A stretch of DNA of 64,000 bases. It comes from Pseudolysinimonas kribbensis (GTDB lineage Bacteria > Actinomycetota > Actinomycetes > Actinomycetales > Microbacteriaceae). Within the stretch, counting starts at the first letter, position 1. Each line of letters starts with the position of its first letter. The position numbers were made by a program, and so were the translations under genes. Location of the stretch: NCBI RefSeq assembly GCF_030161895.1, contig NZ_BSVB01000001.1, positions 1,364,001 through 1,428,000 of the forward strand, given 5' to 3'. Of the stretch, positions 1-6,705 are shown piece after piece. Under the pieces are notes generated by a model. That model was given only the letters and a program-made list of their open reading frames with translations. It was not told the origin of the DNA and searched no databases.

Positions 1-551
1 AGCACCATCCGCGCTGCATCCTCGGTCCCGAGATACACCACGCGGGTCACCCCCGAGCTCGTGAGCCGTTCAGCGTGATTGCGGAAGATGCCCCGATATC
101 GGTCACTGACCTTCGGGGTCAGCTCCACCTCGATCAACTCGAGCGACCCCTGCTTCATCGCGACACCGTCCGCCTGGTGATCCTGCAGCGACATCGGCCG
201 ACGATCCCGCGTCCACCGATACCCGCGCCCCAAAAACCGCGCCGACGTCAACGCCACCGCGAGCTCATGGCGAGTGGTCTGCCGAAACAAGTTCGGCCCC
301 GGTCGCCCCGTCGCATGGTGGCTCGGCCACACGATGAAGTTCCCGTGAGACGACAGCCGGCCACGCTCGACCAGCCCCACCTGATGCATCCGGGCAACCC
401 ACCGCTGCGCCTTCCGCAGATGCACCGGAGCCACCTCGACACCACCTCCAGGCACCGCCGGGAGCGCCCACCGGATCGCCTCGGTATCGGCCAACCTCAC
501 CGATCGCAGCCACTCCAACATCGCCTCATCGCGAACCGTCAACTGCACCAC
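1..551 (-). CDS. Replication-relaxation family protein (partial, cut by left edge)
   Basis: The minus frame is open from a GTG at 551 (or the next GTG at 548) to the left edge, 183 codons with no stop. It reads like plasmid replication-relaxation proteins: a winged-helix-like N-terminus (LTVRDEAMLEWLRSVRLADT), then RKAQRWVARMHQVGLVERGR and a nuclease-like middle with ELIEVELTPK near residue 150. A GGAGGGG ribosome site lies about a dozen bases before the GTG. Such proteins sit on actinobacterial plasmids and integrative elements, usually with parA and transfer genes. Their biochemical role is not well settled; the assignment is from family resemblance. The C-terminus lies outside the window. 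Confidence 0.65.
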   Translation of the reverse strand, partial: MVQLTVRDEAMLEWLRSVRLADTEAIRWALPAVPGGGVEVAPVHLRKAQRWVARMHQVGLVERGRLSSHGNFIVWPSHHATGRPGPNLFRQTTRHELAVALTSARFLGRGYRWTRDRRPMSLQDHQADGVAMKQGSLELIEVELTPKVSDRYRGIFRNHAERLTSSGVTRVVYLGTEDAARMV

Positions 552-874
552 GCGGAGCTCACTCCCCTCCGGTCCGATCGCCCTCTGCCTGCAAACCACC
601 ACTGCTTTTTCTTGTCTGTGCCACCACCCGTCTGTATGTCCCAACCTCTCGTAGACACTCACGGTGGGTGGGAGAGGTTGGGACGCGGCCGCAGGCCGAG
701 ACGGGTGGTGGCACAGACAAGAAACCCCCAAAAACTGTCGTTCGCCTAGTCGCCGTCGACGCCTACCCCAACGACAAAAGCAACTTGCCGACAGCGTCAC
801 CCCGCCACCCCCAGACGGGGGTAGAACGACACGCCGAGATCCCGAATTCGGCTCAAGTGACGATTGAAAGTTAG
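552..874. other. Gene-free stretch holding a large palindrome
   Basis: These 323 bases separate two minus-strand genes of the element. Small open frames here (for example 664-867 and 668-874) look like chance products of GC-rich DNA and run through the palindrome at 608-724. A short hairpin (ACCCCC / GGGGGT type) lies near 814-829. Apart from these structures I see no gene. Confidence 0.6.
608..724. repeat. Three-way-junction palindrome (T-shaped hairpin)
   Basis: A 26-bp perfect inverted repeat (608-633 with 699-724, outer ends TTTCTTGTCTGTGCC and its complement) encloses two further hairpins. One is a 13-bp perfect stem, 638-650 with 672-684, whose loop can itself pair at 656-661/665-670 with one G-T pair. 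The other is a 5-bp mini-hairpin, CGGCC-GCA-GGCCG, at 686-698. The linkers at the junction are only 4, 1 and 0 nt, so the single strand would fold into a compact T or cruciform. No target duplication or run of T follows the arms. The position between plasmid maintenance genes suggests a replication or transfer origin, but that is inference. Confidence 0.85.
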
Positions 875-1263
875 TCACCGCAACGACCTCAACAGCGCCG
901 CCTCATCGTCGCCGGCAACCTTCTCGACCCGCGCGAGTAACACGTCAATGGCGACACGGATCAGGGTGTTCTCCGTGATGCGCACGCCCGTGTTGCGCTT
1001 GGCACGATTCAAGCGCCGCGCATGCACTGTCAACGCCTCGAGCTGGTCGTCCCGCAGCCGAATGTCCTTCCGCACGAAACCGAGATAGCGCGCTTCAGGC
1101 GAGCCAGACGACGACTCCATCCGGGTCTCCGTGGGCACCCGGCGCGGCTTCGGCTCAGCTCGATGCGAGACCTCCGGGGAGTAGCCGGCACCGCTGCCGG
1201 GGTTGATCGTGGCTCATCAGCGGGGAGCCGGCCGAGCAGGCTCGACAGGTCGGCGCGCGCCAT
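875..1263 (-). CDS. Small ParA-partner protein, ribbon-helix-helix-like (frame broken once)
   Basis: The ATG at 1263 overlaps the parA stop (TGATG), which points to translational coupling. From it the frame reads [14 protein letters not shown]..., but the conserved-looking C-terminus (ARYLGFVRKDIRLRDDQLEA, then ARRLNRAKR and RITENTLIRVAIDVLL) lies in another frame that ends at 875. One missing base somewhere in 1030-1205 joins the two into about 129 residues. The C-terminal part alone could start at the GTG at 1138 (87 residues). The strand-helix-helix pattern with basic residues is typical of centromere-binding partners of small ParA ATPases. A DNA-binding role at the repeats upstream of parA is inference. 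Confidence 0.6.
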
Positions 1264-1904
1264 CAGGCGTCCCCATTCGCCCACAGAGACATGAGCTCCA
1301 GCGCGACGGCGCGGTAGTCATCGATCGCCTTGATCGTCTGCCGCGCCTCGGGGTACTGGGTCACCACCAGCCCCTCGATGGGCGCGTCGGAGTGGATCTT
1401 GTAGCGGCGGATCGCGCGCCGAAACCTTGGCAACTGGATCTCATCCACCAGCCGCTCCGCGTCCTCCAGCTGACCCGGGACACGCATGTCGATCTTCGAG
1501 AGCAGCACTCGAAACGACGTGCGGGAGGGCTGGACCAGCTCGCGGATCGTGCGGACCATCGGCGGCACGCACAGCGCCTCCGGCTCCGTCGGGATGATCG
1601 CGAAGTCTGACGCCGCCAACACCGAGCCGAGGATGTCGCTATCGGTGAGGTTGCCCGGGGTGTCCACGAAGACCAGGTCGTAGGGCAGGTCCCGCATCCG
1701 CGACAAGTTCGCCACGGTCGTGTCGGCAGCAAAGTCGAACGGAAGGCGGTCGCCGGCCGCAGCCGCCCACCAGCTCGTCGACTGCTGCGGATCGACATCG
1801 ATCACGAGCACTCTCGAGTGCTCGGCCGCGACGGCGGCGAGGTTCATGGTGGTGGTGGTCTTTCCGGCGCCACCCTTCTGGTTCGCGATCGCGACGATCC
1901 TCAT
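1263..1904 (-). CDS. parA: ParA/Soj-type partition ATPase
   Basis: 213 residues. The deviant Walker A motif is at the very N-terminus ([20 protein letters not shown]), followed by [15 protein letters not shown] (Walker A-prime/switch) and LVFVDTPGN (Walker B). It has no N-terminal DNA-binding domain, so it belongs to the small ParA class that needs a separate centromere-binding partner, here probably the overlapping downstream gene. I chose the ATG at 1904 because GGAAG lies 8 nt upstream and the Walker A motif follows directly; the frame could extend to 1955. It probably segregates the element when it is in plasmid form. Repeats that could be its parS lie just upstream at 1928-2056. Confidence 0.9.
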   Translation of the reverse strand: MRIVAIANQKGGAGKTTTTMNLAAVAAEHSRVLVIDVDPQQSTSWWAAAAGDRLPFDFAADTTVANLSRMRDLPYDLVFVDTPGNLTDSDILGSVLAASDFAIIPTEPEALCVPPMVRTIRELVQPSRTSFRVLLSKIDMRVPGQLEDAERLVDEIQLPRFRRAIRRYKIHSDAPIEGLVVTQYPEARQTIKAIDDYRAVALELMSLWANGDA

Positions 1905-1927
1905 TTGCGCACTTCCAATCTCCCGCA

Positions 1928-2056
1928 GTGCGGAACTCCCGAACTTCTCCACCACGCGAGTCCCGACGTCCGGAACCTCGCGACATCCGAACTCCGCACC
2001 TCACGAAGTCCGAAACTCCCAACCCGACGAAGTTCCGAACGTCCGAGGTTCGGAAT
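1928..2056. repeat. Degenerate repeats upstream of parA (candidate parS/operator)
   Basis: The motif TCCG(G)AA recurs at 1969, 1986, 2009 and 2034, with a related GCGGAACTCC near 1930 and an inverted TTCGGA at 2049-2054. Units are spaced about 17-25 bp. They fill the gap before parA, where small-ParA systems usually keep their centromere and operator. The rest of this gap (2057-2191) has several GCCCCCTG runs but no gene. Confidence 0.55.
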
Positions 2057-2191
2057 CACCACGCGGCAGAGATCAGTCCGTTCACCGGTCGCGCCTGCTG
2101 CTCGGTAGCTGGTCATCCTGATTCCCTCCTGCTCTCAAAGGGGACCGATTTCTCGCCCCCTGCTGGTCGACAAAACTGCCCCCTCAGAGGG

Positions 2192-2647
2192 CTAGAAACT
2201 TGCCCGCTGCACGGGCGGCCGAGTCGCCCCCTGCCCCGAGCTGTCCACAGGGAACAGATACGTGTCGCCCCGCGCACGGCGCTGTCTCGCTATCGGCACC
2301 TGCAGCTCGTACTCGGCTGCCATGCCGTTGCCGCCATGCCGCACGCGCCTGATCGCGCCCTTGTCCACGAGCTCCTTGACAGCCCGCTTCACGGCGCGGA
2401 ACGCCGATTCCGATCCGTTCTCGGGAGCCTGGAAGCCGAGGGCGATCGCGGAGAACTCCCGCCGACCGAAATAACGACGAGGGGCGGCGCCAGCCGGATT
2501 GTCCTCGTCGTCCCAGCACTCCAGAGCCATATGCAGGAACAGCCGAGCAGCCGTGTTCCCCAGCTCCAGCCGCGCCGCGACGATCACCGCGCCCTTGGCC
2601 GCGTAGAGCCCCACATCGACACCTGGGATCTGCTCGAGGCTCCTCAC
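2192..2647 (-). CDS. Plasmid-type winged-helix protein, possible replication or control protein
   Basis: 151 residues from a GTG at 2647 that overlaps the upstream stop (GTGA). Middle motifs are VAARLELGNTAARLFLHMAL, then CWDDEDNPAG and RRYFGRREFSAIALGF, and a basic wing-like AVKELVDKGAIRRVRHGGNG. It resembles uncharacterised helix-turn-helix proteins next to parA on actinobacterial plasmids and integrated elements. The fold looks like a replication initiator or DnaD-type winged helix, but no catalytic motif is visible. It forms a two-gene unit with the small HTH gene before it, upstream of parA. Function is not known; initiation or copy control is only a guess. Confidence 0.6.
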   Translation of the reverse strand: MRSLEQIPGVDVGLYAAKGAVIVAARLELGNTAARLFLHMALECWDDEDNPAGAAPRRYFGRREFSAIALGFQAPENGSESAFRAVKRAVKELVDKGAIRRVRHGGNGMAAEYELQVPIARQRRARGDTYLFPVDSSGQGATRPPVQRASF

Positions 2648-2841
2648 GCCAATTCCCGAATGCCCTGCCTGACGCTGCCCTCAATCCAGGCAACGACTTC
2701 GGACCGCTTGTAAAGGACCGTCCTAGGCGTTGGCTTGTAGTAGCGCGGCCCAAGCCCTCGATGCCGAAGCTGCGCGAGCGCGGCGATCGAGACTCCGGTG
2801 AGGTCCTGAACCGCAATTGGCGGCAAGTAATCGTCGTCCAT
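2644..2841 (-). CDS. AlpA/excisionase-like helix-turn-helix protein
   Basis: 65 residues from an ATG at 2841 with GGAGAG 4 nt upstream; a longer start at 2904 is less likely because it would run through the operator region. The sequence LTGVSIAALAQLRHRGLGPR and TVLYKRSEVVAWIEG is the MerR-like winged helix of AlpA and Xis proteins. In integrative elements such proteins act as excisionases or activate early genes. It is divergent from the XRE repressor gene, and the control region between them carries two identical-type operators. The stop overlaps the next gene start. Confidence 0.7.
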   Translation of the reverse strand: MDDDYLPPIAVQDLTGVSIAALAQLRHRGLGPRYYKPTPRTVLYKRSEVVAWIEGSVRQGIRELA

Positions 2842-2946
2842 CAAACTCTCCTTGTCAAAATGACAGTGATTGCGTGTTATTAATGTCATAGTGACATGGT
2901 GCAAGTTTTGTCAAGTCGGCGCGCCTGCGCGCGATACGGTGTCGAA
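2842..2946. promoter_or_regulatory. Divergent promoter region with two TGTCA-N3-TGACA operators
   Basis: Perfect inverted repeats TGTCA-AAA-TGACA (2853-2865) and TGTCA-TAG-TGACA (2884-2896) lie 31 bp apart centre to centre, three helical turns. On the plus strand TTGTCA (2852-2857) is 17 nt before TGTTAT (2875-2880). On the minus strand TTGACA (2914-2909) is 17-18 nt before CTATGAC (2891-2885). Each operator overlaps one promoter. The layout fits a lysogeny-type switch run by the XRE protein. Confidence 0.7.
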
Positions 2947-3198
2947 ATGGCGGACTATGCGGCAGCGGGCAGCATCGGCTCCCGCATCGCGGCAGCCCGT
3001 CGGTCCAGGGGCTATCGATCGGTCGCCGAGCTCGAATCAGCTCTCGCAGGTACCGGTATCTCGCAAGCCGTCCTCGCCAATATCGAGTCAGGCAGGAAGG
3101 CCGACCTCGACGTCAGCCAGGTACTGAACATCGCAAGGGTCCTGAAGGTGCCCGTCAGCTTTCTCCTCGCGCCGATGTCACGACCGAACGCCCCCTAG
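2947..3198 (+). CDS. XRE-family helix-turn-helix repressor
   Basis: 83 residues from the ATG at 2947 (MADYAAAGSIGSRIAAARRS); an in-frame ATG at 2896 sits inside an operator and is less likely. A Cro/C1-type HTH covers residues 10-70: IGSRIAAARRSRGYRS, then TGISQAVLANIESGRK as recognition helix and DVSQVLNIARVLKVPVSFLL. It probably binds the paired TGTCA-N3-TGACA sites in its own promoter region and represses the AlpA-like and parA genes on the other side, and itself. It is followed by a small gene and the integrase on the same strand. Confidence 0.8.
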   Translation: MADYAAAGSIGSRIAAARRSRGYRSVAELESALAGTGISQAVLANIESGRKADLDVSQVLNIARVLKVPVSFLLAPMSRPNAP

Positions 3199-3218
3199 AC
3201 CTGCCCGGGCTTGGGCCC

Positions 3219-3506
3219 ATGTTCGAGGGCATGAGCTCCGCCGAATTCGATGCATGGTTGAGCGCCTTGCCTTCCGCCACCTACGTTGCGGGGTCGAGTG
3301 ACGAACGGGTTGACCGAGCTGAACTGCAGGCGTTCCGAGAGCTTCGTGTCTTGGAACGGGAGCTCTCGCGGCTGGAGACAGTGCAACGAATCGAGTCGAC
3401 TCACAACGGTGAACTCCAGGACGGAATGAATCGTCGGCGGGCCGCAGCCGAGGTTGAAATCGATCAACTTCGGAAGTTCCTGACTTCGGCAGGGTGGGAC
3501 ATCTGA
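3219..3506 (+). CDS. Small hypothetical protein before the integrase
   Basis: 95 residues from the ATG at 3219; an internal ATG at 3231 is an alternative. The C-terminal two thirds are rich in E, R, L and Q with heptad-like spacing (AFRELRVLERELSRLETVQR), suggesting a coiled coil. It lies 20 bp after the XRE gene and ends 3 bp before the integrase start, so the three genes probably form one transcript. I do not recognise a family. Confidence 0.5.
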   Translation: MFEGMSSAEFDAWLSALPSATYVAGSSDERVDRAELQAFRELRVLERELSRLETVQRIESTHNGELQDGMNRRRAAAEVEIDQLRKFLTSAGWDI

Positions 3507-3509
3507 ACC

Positions 3510-4735
3510 GTGGCCACGATCGAGCCCTATGACACCAATGGCGGCCGACGCTACCGAGTGCGCTACCGCAAGCCGGACAACTCGCAGACTGACAAGCGCG
3601 GTTTCAAAACGAAGCGAGAAGCTGAACTTTTCCTCGCTGAGATCGCGATAGGTCGCTCAGCAGGAACGTTCATCGATCCAGCGCTGGCGCGCGCGACCAT
3701 AGCAACGGTGGGAGACGCTTGGCTCGCGTCCCGATCGGGCCTCAAGCCTTCCTCGTTGGCCGTGATGGAATCGGCTTGGCGACTGCACGTTCGACCCCAC
3801 TGGGGCTCGGTGCAGATCGGGAAGGTCCGTCGAAGCGACATCGAGGCCTGGGTCGTCGAACTTCGCAGGCCGGACCGCGGTCGACCCCTCTCACCCGCGA
3901 CGATCCACCGCTGTCACGGCATTCTGTCGGCCGTCCTGGAAGCCGCAGTCCGTGACCGGAAGATCTCGAACAATCCGGCTAGGGGATCAGGCTGCCGGCT
4001 CGTGAGCGCAGGGAACACAATTACCTTTCCCACGAGGAGGTTTTCAGGCTCGCCTCTGAATCGGGATCGAGGGGAACGCTAGTCAAGCTGCTCGCCTACA
4101 CAGGCCTCCGATGGGGCGAAGCATCCGGACTTCGCGTGAAGGATGTGGACCTGGACAGAAACAGACTCTGGGTTCGCCAGAACGCGGTCTACGTCAAGGG
4201 CTTCGTCATCGTCGGCACCCCCAAGACGCATCAACAGCGAATGGTGCCGTTCCCGAGCTTCCTCAGCGATGAGATCACGAGTGCACTCCTTGAACGACGT
4301 GACGACGATCTCGTCTTCCCCGGCCGCTTCGGACAGCCCCAAATCACACCGACCAAGCAGGATGGTTCTTGGTTCGAAAGGGCGCTACGTCTGGCGGAGC
4401 TATCTCCGATGACGATCCATGACCTTCGGCACACTGCTGCCAGCCTGGCGGTGTCGGCCGGTGCGAACGTGAAGGCAGTGCAGAAAATGCTCGGTCACAA
4501 GTCCGCCGCAATGACCCTGGACGTCTACGCCGACCTCTTCGACGATGACCTGAGCGCCGTTGCCGAACGCCTCGATGACGTCGTGCGTTCCTCGATTGTG
4601 GGCAAAACGTGGGCACTGGATCATTCGGGCCGTTCCCACGTCGGGTCGAAACGCCTAAAAAGCCCGGAAATCCGGGCTAGTAGCGAGGGCGGGACTCGAA
4701 CCCGCGACACCACGATTATGAGCCGTGTGCTCTAA
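3510..4735 (+). CDS. int: Tyrosine recombinase (phage/ICE integrase), one frameshift, ends inside tRNA-Met
   Basis: About 408 residues from a GTG at 3510. The N-terminal arm-binding part (RRYRVRYRKPDNSQTDKRGF) and core-binding domain (about 65-160) are in the first frame, which drifts at about 3985. One missing base in an AGGGGATC run restores RLPARERREHNYLSHEEVF and the catalytic domain. Catalytic residues are Arg in GLRWGEASGLR, HDLRH, GHKSAAMT and the Tyr in LDVYADL. The frame continues past the usual end, crosses the tRNA-Met terminator and tRNA 3-prime half, and stops at TAA 4733-4735. It probably integrates the element at tRNA-Met. The shift may be a sequencing deletion rather than decay. 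Confidence 0.8.
4656..4678 (-). terminator. Intrinsic terminator of tRNA-Met
   Basis: On the minus strand AGCCCGG-ATTT-CCGGGCT is followed directly by TTTTT, starting 3 nt after the tRNA 3-prime end. It lies within the extended integrase reading frame on the other strand. Confidence 0.85.
4681..4725. other. Candidate attL/attR core in tRNA-Met
   Basis: The tRNA 3-prime half faces the integrase, the usual arrangement for tRNA-targeting elements. The other copy of the core would be a direct repeat at the far end of the element. I found none in 1-4680, so that end must lie left of the window. The exact core boundaries cannot be set from one copy. Confidence 0.5.
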
Positions 4736-4754
4736 CCACCTGAGCTACCCCGCC
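4681..4754 (-). tRNA. tRNA-Met (CAT), elongator type
   Basis: The minus strand folds into a full cloverleaf: acceptor GGCGGGG with CCTCGCT, D arm TAGCTCAGGTGGTTAGAGC, anticodon loop CTCATAA with anticodon CAT, and T arm GGGTTCGAGTCCC. CCA is not encoded. The 3-prime half abuts the integrase and is the likely attachment site. Initiator features are absent, since the first pair is G-T and the D arm is elongator-like. Confidence 0.95.
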
Positions 4755-4798
4755 GGGGGAACCCCCACCGCCGCTTGGTGCACCGACAGGGGCTCGCG

Positions 4799-4870
<72 letters not shown>

Positions 4871-5013
4871 GCGCCGCGACGCGCGCGGCAACCCGAAGAC
4901 TCTAGCATCCGGCGACCGGGCGCCCGCCCGCGCGGGGGCCGGCGCCGGATGCCCGACCGGCCCCCGTTCCGACCGTTTCGACAAGGTCCCCGCGCGGCCA
5001 TAGATTCGAGCGG

Positions 5014-6663
5014 ATGTCTCCCTCGCACGACTGGTGGCGCACCGCCGTCATCTACCAGGTCTACCCGCGCTCGTTCAGCGACTCGACCGGCGACGGCGTC
5101 GGCGACCTGGACGGGATCACCGCCCGCCTGGAGGCGATCGCCGAGCTCGGCGCCGACGCGGTCTGGCTCTCGCCGTTCTACGTCTCGCCCCAGCGCGACG
5201 CCGGCTACGACGTCGCCGACTACACCGACGTCGACCCGCTCTTCGGCGACCTCGCCGGATTCGACCGCCTGCTCGCCCGGGCGCACGAACTCGGGCTCAG
5301 GGTCGTCGTCGACATCGTGCCGAACCACAGCTCGAGCGAGCATCCGTGGTTCCAGGCGGCGCTGAAGGCGGCGCCCGGCTCGCCCGAGCGCGCCCGCTAC
5401 CTCTTCCGCGACGGCCGAGGCGCGAGCGGCGACGTGCCGCCGAACAACTGGCAGTCGGTGTTCGGCGGACCGGCGTGGACGCGCGTCACCGAGGCCGACG
5501 GGCGCCCCGGCCAGTGGTACCTGCACCTGTTCGACACCTCGCAGCCCGACTTCGACTGGACGAACGGCGACGTGCAGACGTTCTTCCTCGGCGTGCTGCG
5601 GTTCTGGCTCGACCGCGGCATCGACGGCTTCCGCATCGACGTCGCGCACGGGCTCGTGAAGGCCGCCGGGCTTCCGGACTACACCCCGCCGGCCGACGAG
5701 GCCTCGATGGGCGGCGACGACACGGCGCCGATGTGGGGGCAGCCCGGGGTGCACGAGATCTTCCGCGACTGGCGCCGGCAGGTCGCCGAGTACGGTCCGG
5801 ACCGGGTGCTCATCGGCGAGGCGTGGGTGCGTCCGCTCGACAAGCTCGCCGAGTGGGTGCGGCCCGACGAGCTCCACCAGACCTTCAACTTCAGCTACCT
5901 CGAGACACCGTGGGAGGCCGCCGCGCTGCGCGACGTGGTCACGCAGTCGCTCGCCGCGTTCGGGAGCGTGGGCGCGCCCTCCACCTGGGTGCTCTCGAAC
6001 CACGACGTGATCCGGCACCGCACCCGGCTCGCGCTCACGCCGCCGCCCCCGCAGGGCGAGGGGCTGGGTCCGCGTTCGCCGTGGCATCCGGATGGCGTGG
6101 TCGGCCTGCGCCGGGCGCGCGCCGCCACGCTGTTCATGCTCGCGCTGCCGGGGTCGGCGTACCTCTACCAGGGCGAGGAGCTCGGCCTGCCGGAGGTCAT
6201 CGACCTGCCCGACACGGCGCGCGAGGACCCGACCTTCGCCCGCACCGGCGGCGCCAACTACGGCCGCGACGGCGCCCGCGTGCCGTTGCCGTGGATCGCG
6301 GGCGCGCCCTCGCAGGGCTTCGGCCCCGGCGAGGCGAGCTGGCTTCCGCAGCCGTCGACGTGGGCCGCGTACGCCCGCGACGTGCAGGACGGCGAGCCGG
6401 GCTCCACGCTCCGGCTCTATCGCGACGCCCTCGGGCTCCGGCGCGAGCACGAGCTCGCGAGGCAGACCCTGCAGTGGATCGCGTGCGACGACCCCGAGAC
6501 GCTCGCGTTCCGCGTGGGCCGGGTCACGGTGCTCGCGAACCTCGGCACCCGGCCGGTCGCCGCGCCGGACGGTGTCGTCCTGCTGGCGAGCGAGGCTCTC
6601 GTCGAGGGCACCGACGGCGCCATCCGCGTGCCGGGCGACACGACGGTCTGGCTGCACGGCTGA
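5014..6663 (+). CDS. GH13 alpha-glucosidase (oligo-1,6-glucosidase type)
   Basis: 549 residues; hydrolyses terminal alpha-glucosidic bonds of short malto- or isomalto-oligosaccharides, probably in the cytoplasm because no signal peptide is visible. GH13 motifs in order: DIVPNHSS (region I), GFRIDVAH with the Asp nucleophile, GEAW with the general acid Glu, and SNHD with the transition-state Asp. A proline-rich insertion (TPPPPQGEGLGPRSPWHPDG) follows region IV. The ATG at 5014 has no Shine-Dalgarno, but TAGATT lies 7 nt upstream and TTCGAC 18 nt before that, so the mRNA is probably leaderless. It converges on the sugar ABC operon, which may supply related sugars. Confidence 0.9.
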   Translation: MSPSHDWWRTAVIYQVYPRSFSDSTGDGVGDLDGITARLEAIAELGADAVWLSPFYVSPQRDAGYDVADYTDVDPLFGDLAGFDRLLARAHELGLRVVVDIVPNHSSSEHPWFQAALKAAPGSPERARYLFRDGRGASGDVPPNNWQSVFGGPAWTRVTEADGRPGQWYLHLFDTSQPDFDWTNGDVQTFFLGVLRFWLDRGIDGFRIDVAHGLVKAAGLPDYTPPADEASMGGDDTAPMWGQPGVHEIFRDWRRQVAEYGPDRVLIGEAWVRPLDKLAEWVRPDELHQTFNFSYLETPWEAAALRDVVTQSLAAFGSVGAPSTWVLSNHDVIRHRTRLALTPPPPQGEGLGPRSPWHPDGVVGLRRARAATLFMLALPGSAYLYQGEELGLPEVIDLPDTAREDPTFARTGGANYGRDGARVPLPWIAGAPSQGFGPGEASWLPQPSTWAAYARDVQDGEPGSTLRLYRDALGLRREHELARQTLQWIACDDPETLAFRVGRVTVLANLGTRPVAAPDGVVLLASEALVEGTDGAIRVPGDTTVWLHG

Positions 6664-6668
6664 GGTGA

Positions 6669-6698
6669 GCCGGCCGGCGCGCGAGAGCACCGGCCGGC
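6669..6698. terminator. Convergent hairpin between GH13 gene and ABC operon
   Basis: A perfect 9-bp stem, GCCGGCCGG with CCGGCCGGC and a 12-nt loop, lies between the two convergent stops. There is no T run, so it may act as a bidirectional terminator or a 3-prime stabiliser. Confidence 0.6.
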
Positions 6699-6705
6699 CG
6701 ACCTC

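Noticed and set aside
664-874. Two overlapping small plus-strand open frames
   Set aside because: They run through the right arm of the palindrome, have no ribosome site and no recognisable sequence.
3980-4140. Integrase as a true pseudogene
   Set aside because: The break is one base in a G run, the same kind of defect seen in many core genes here, and all catalytic residues are present after correction.
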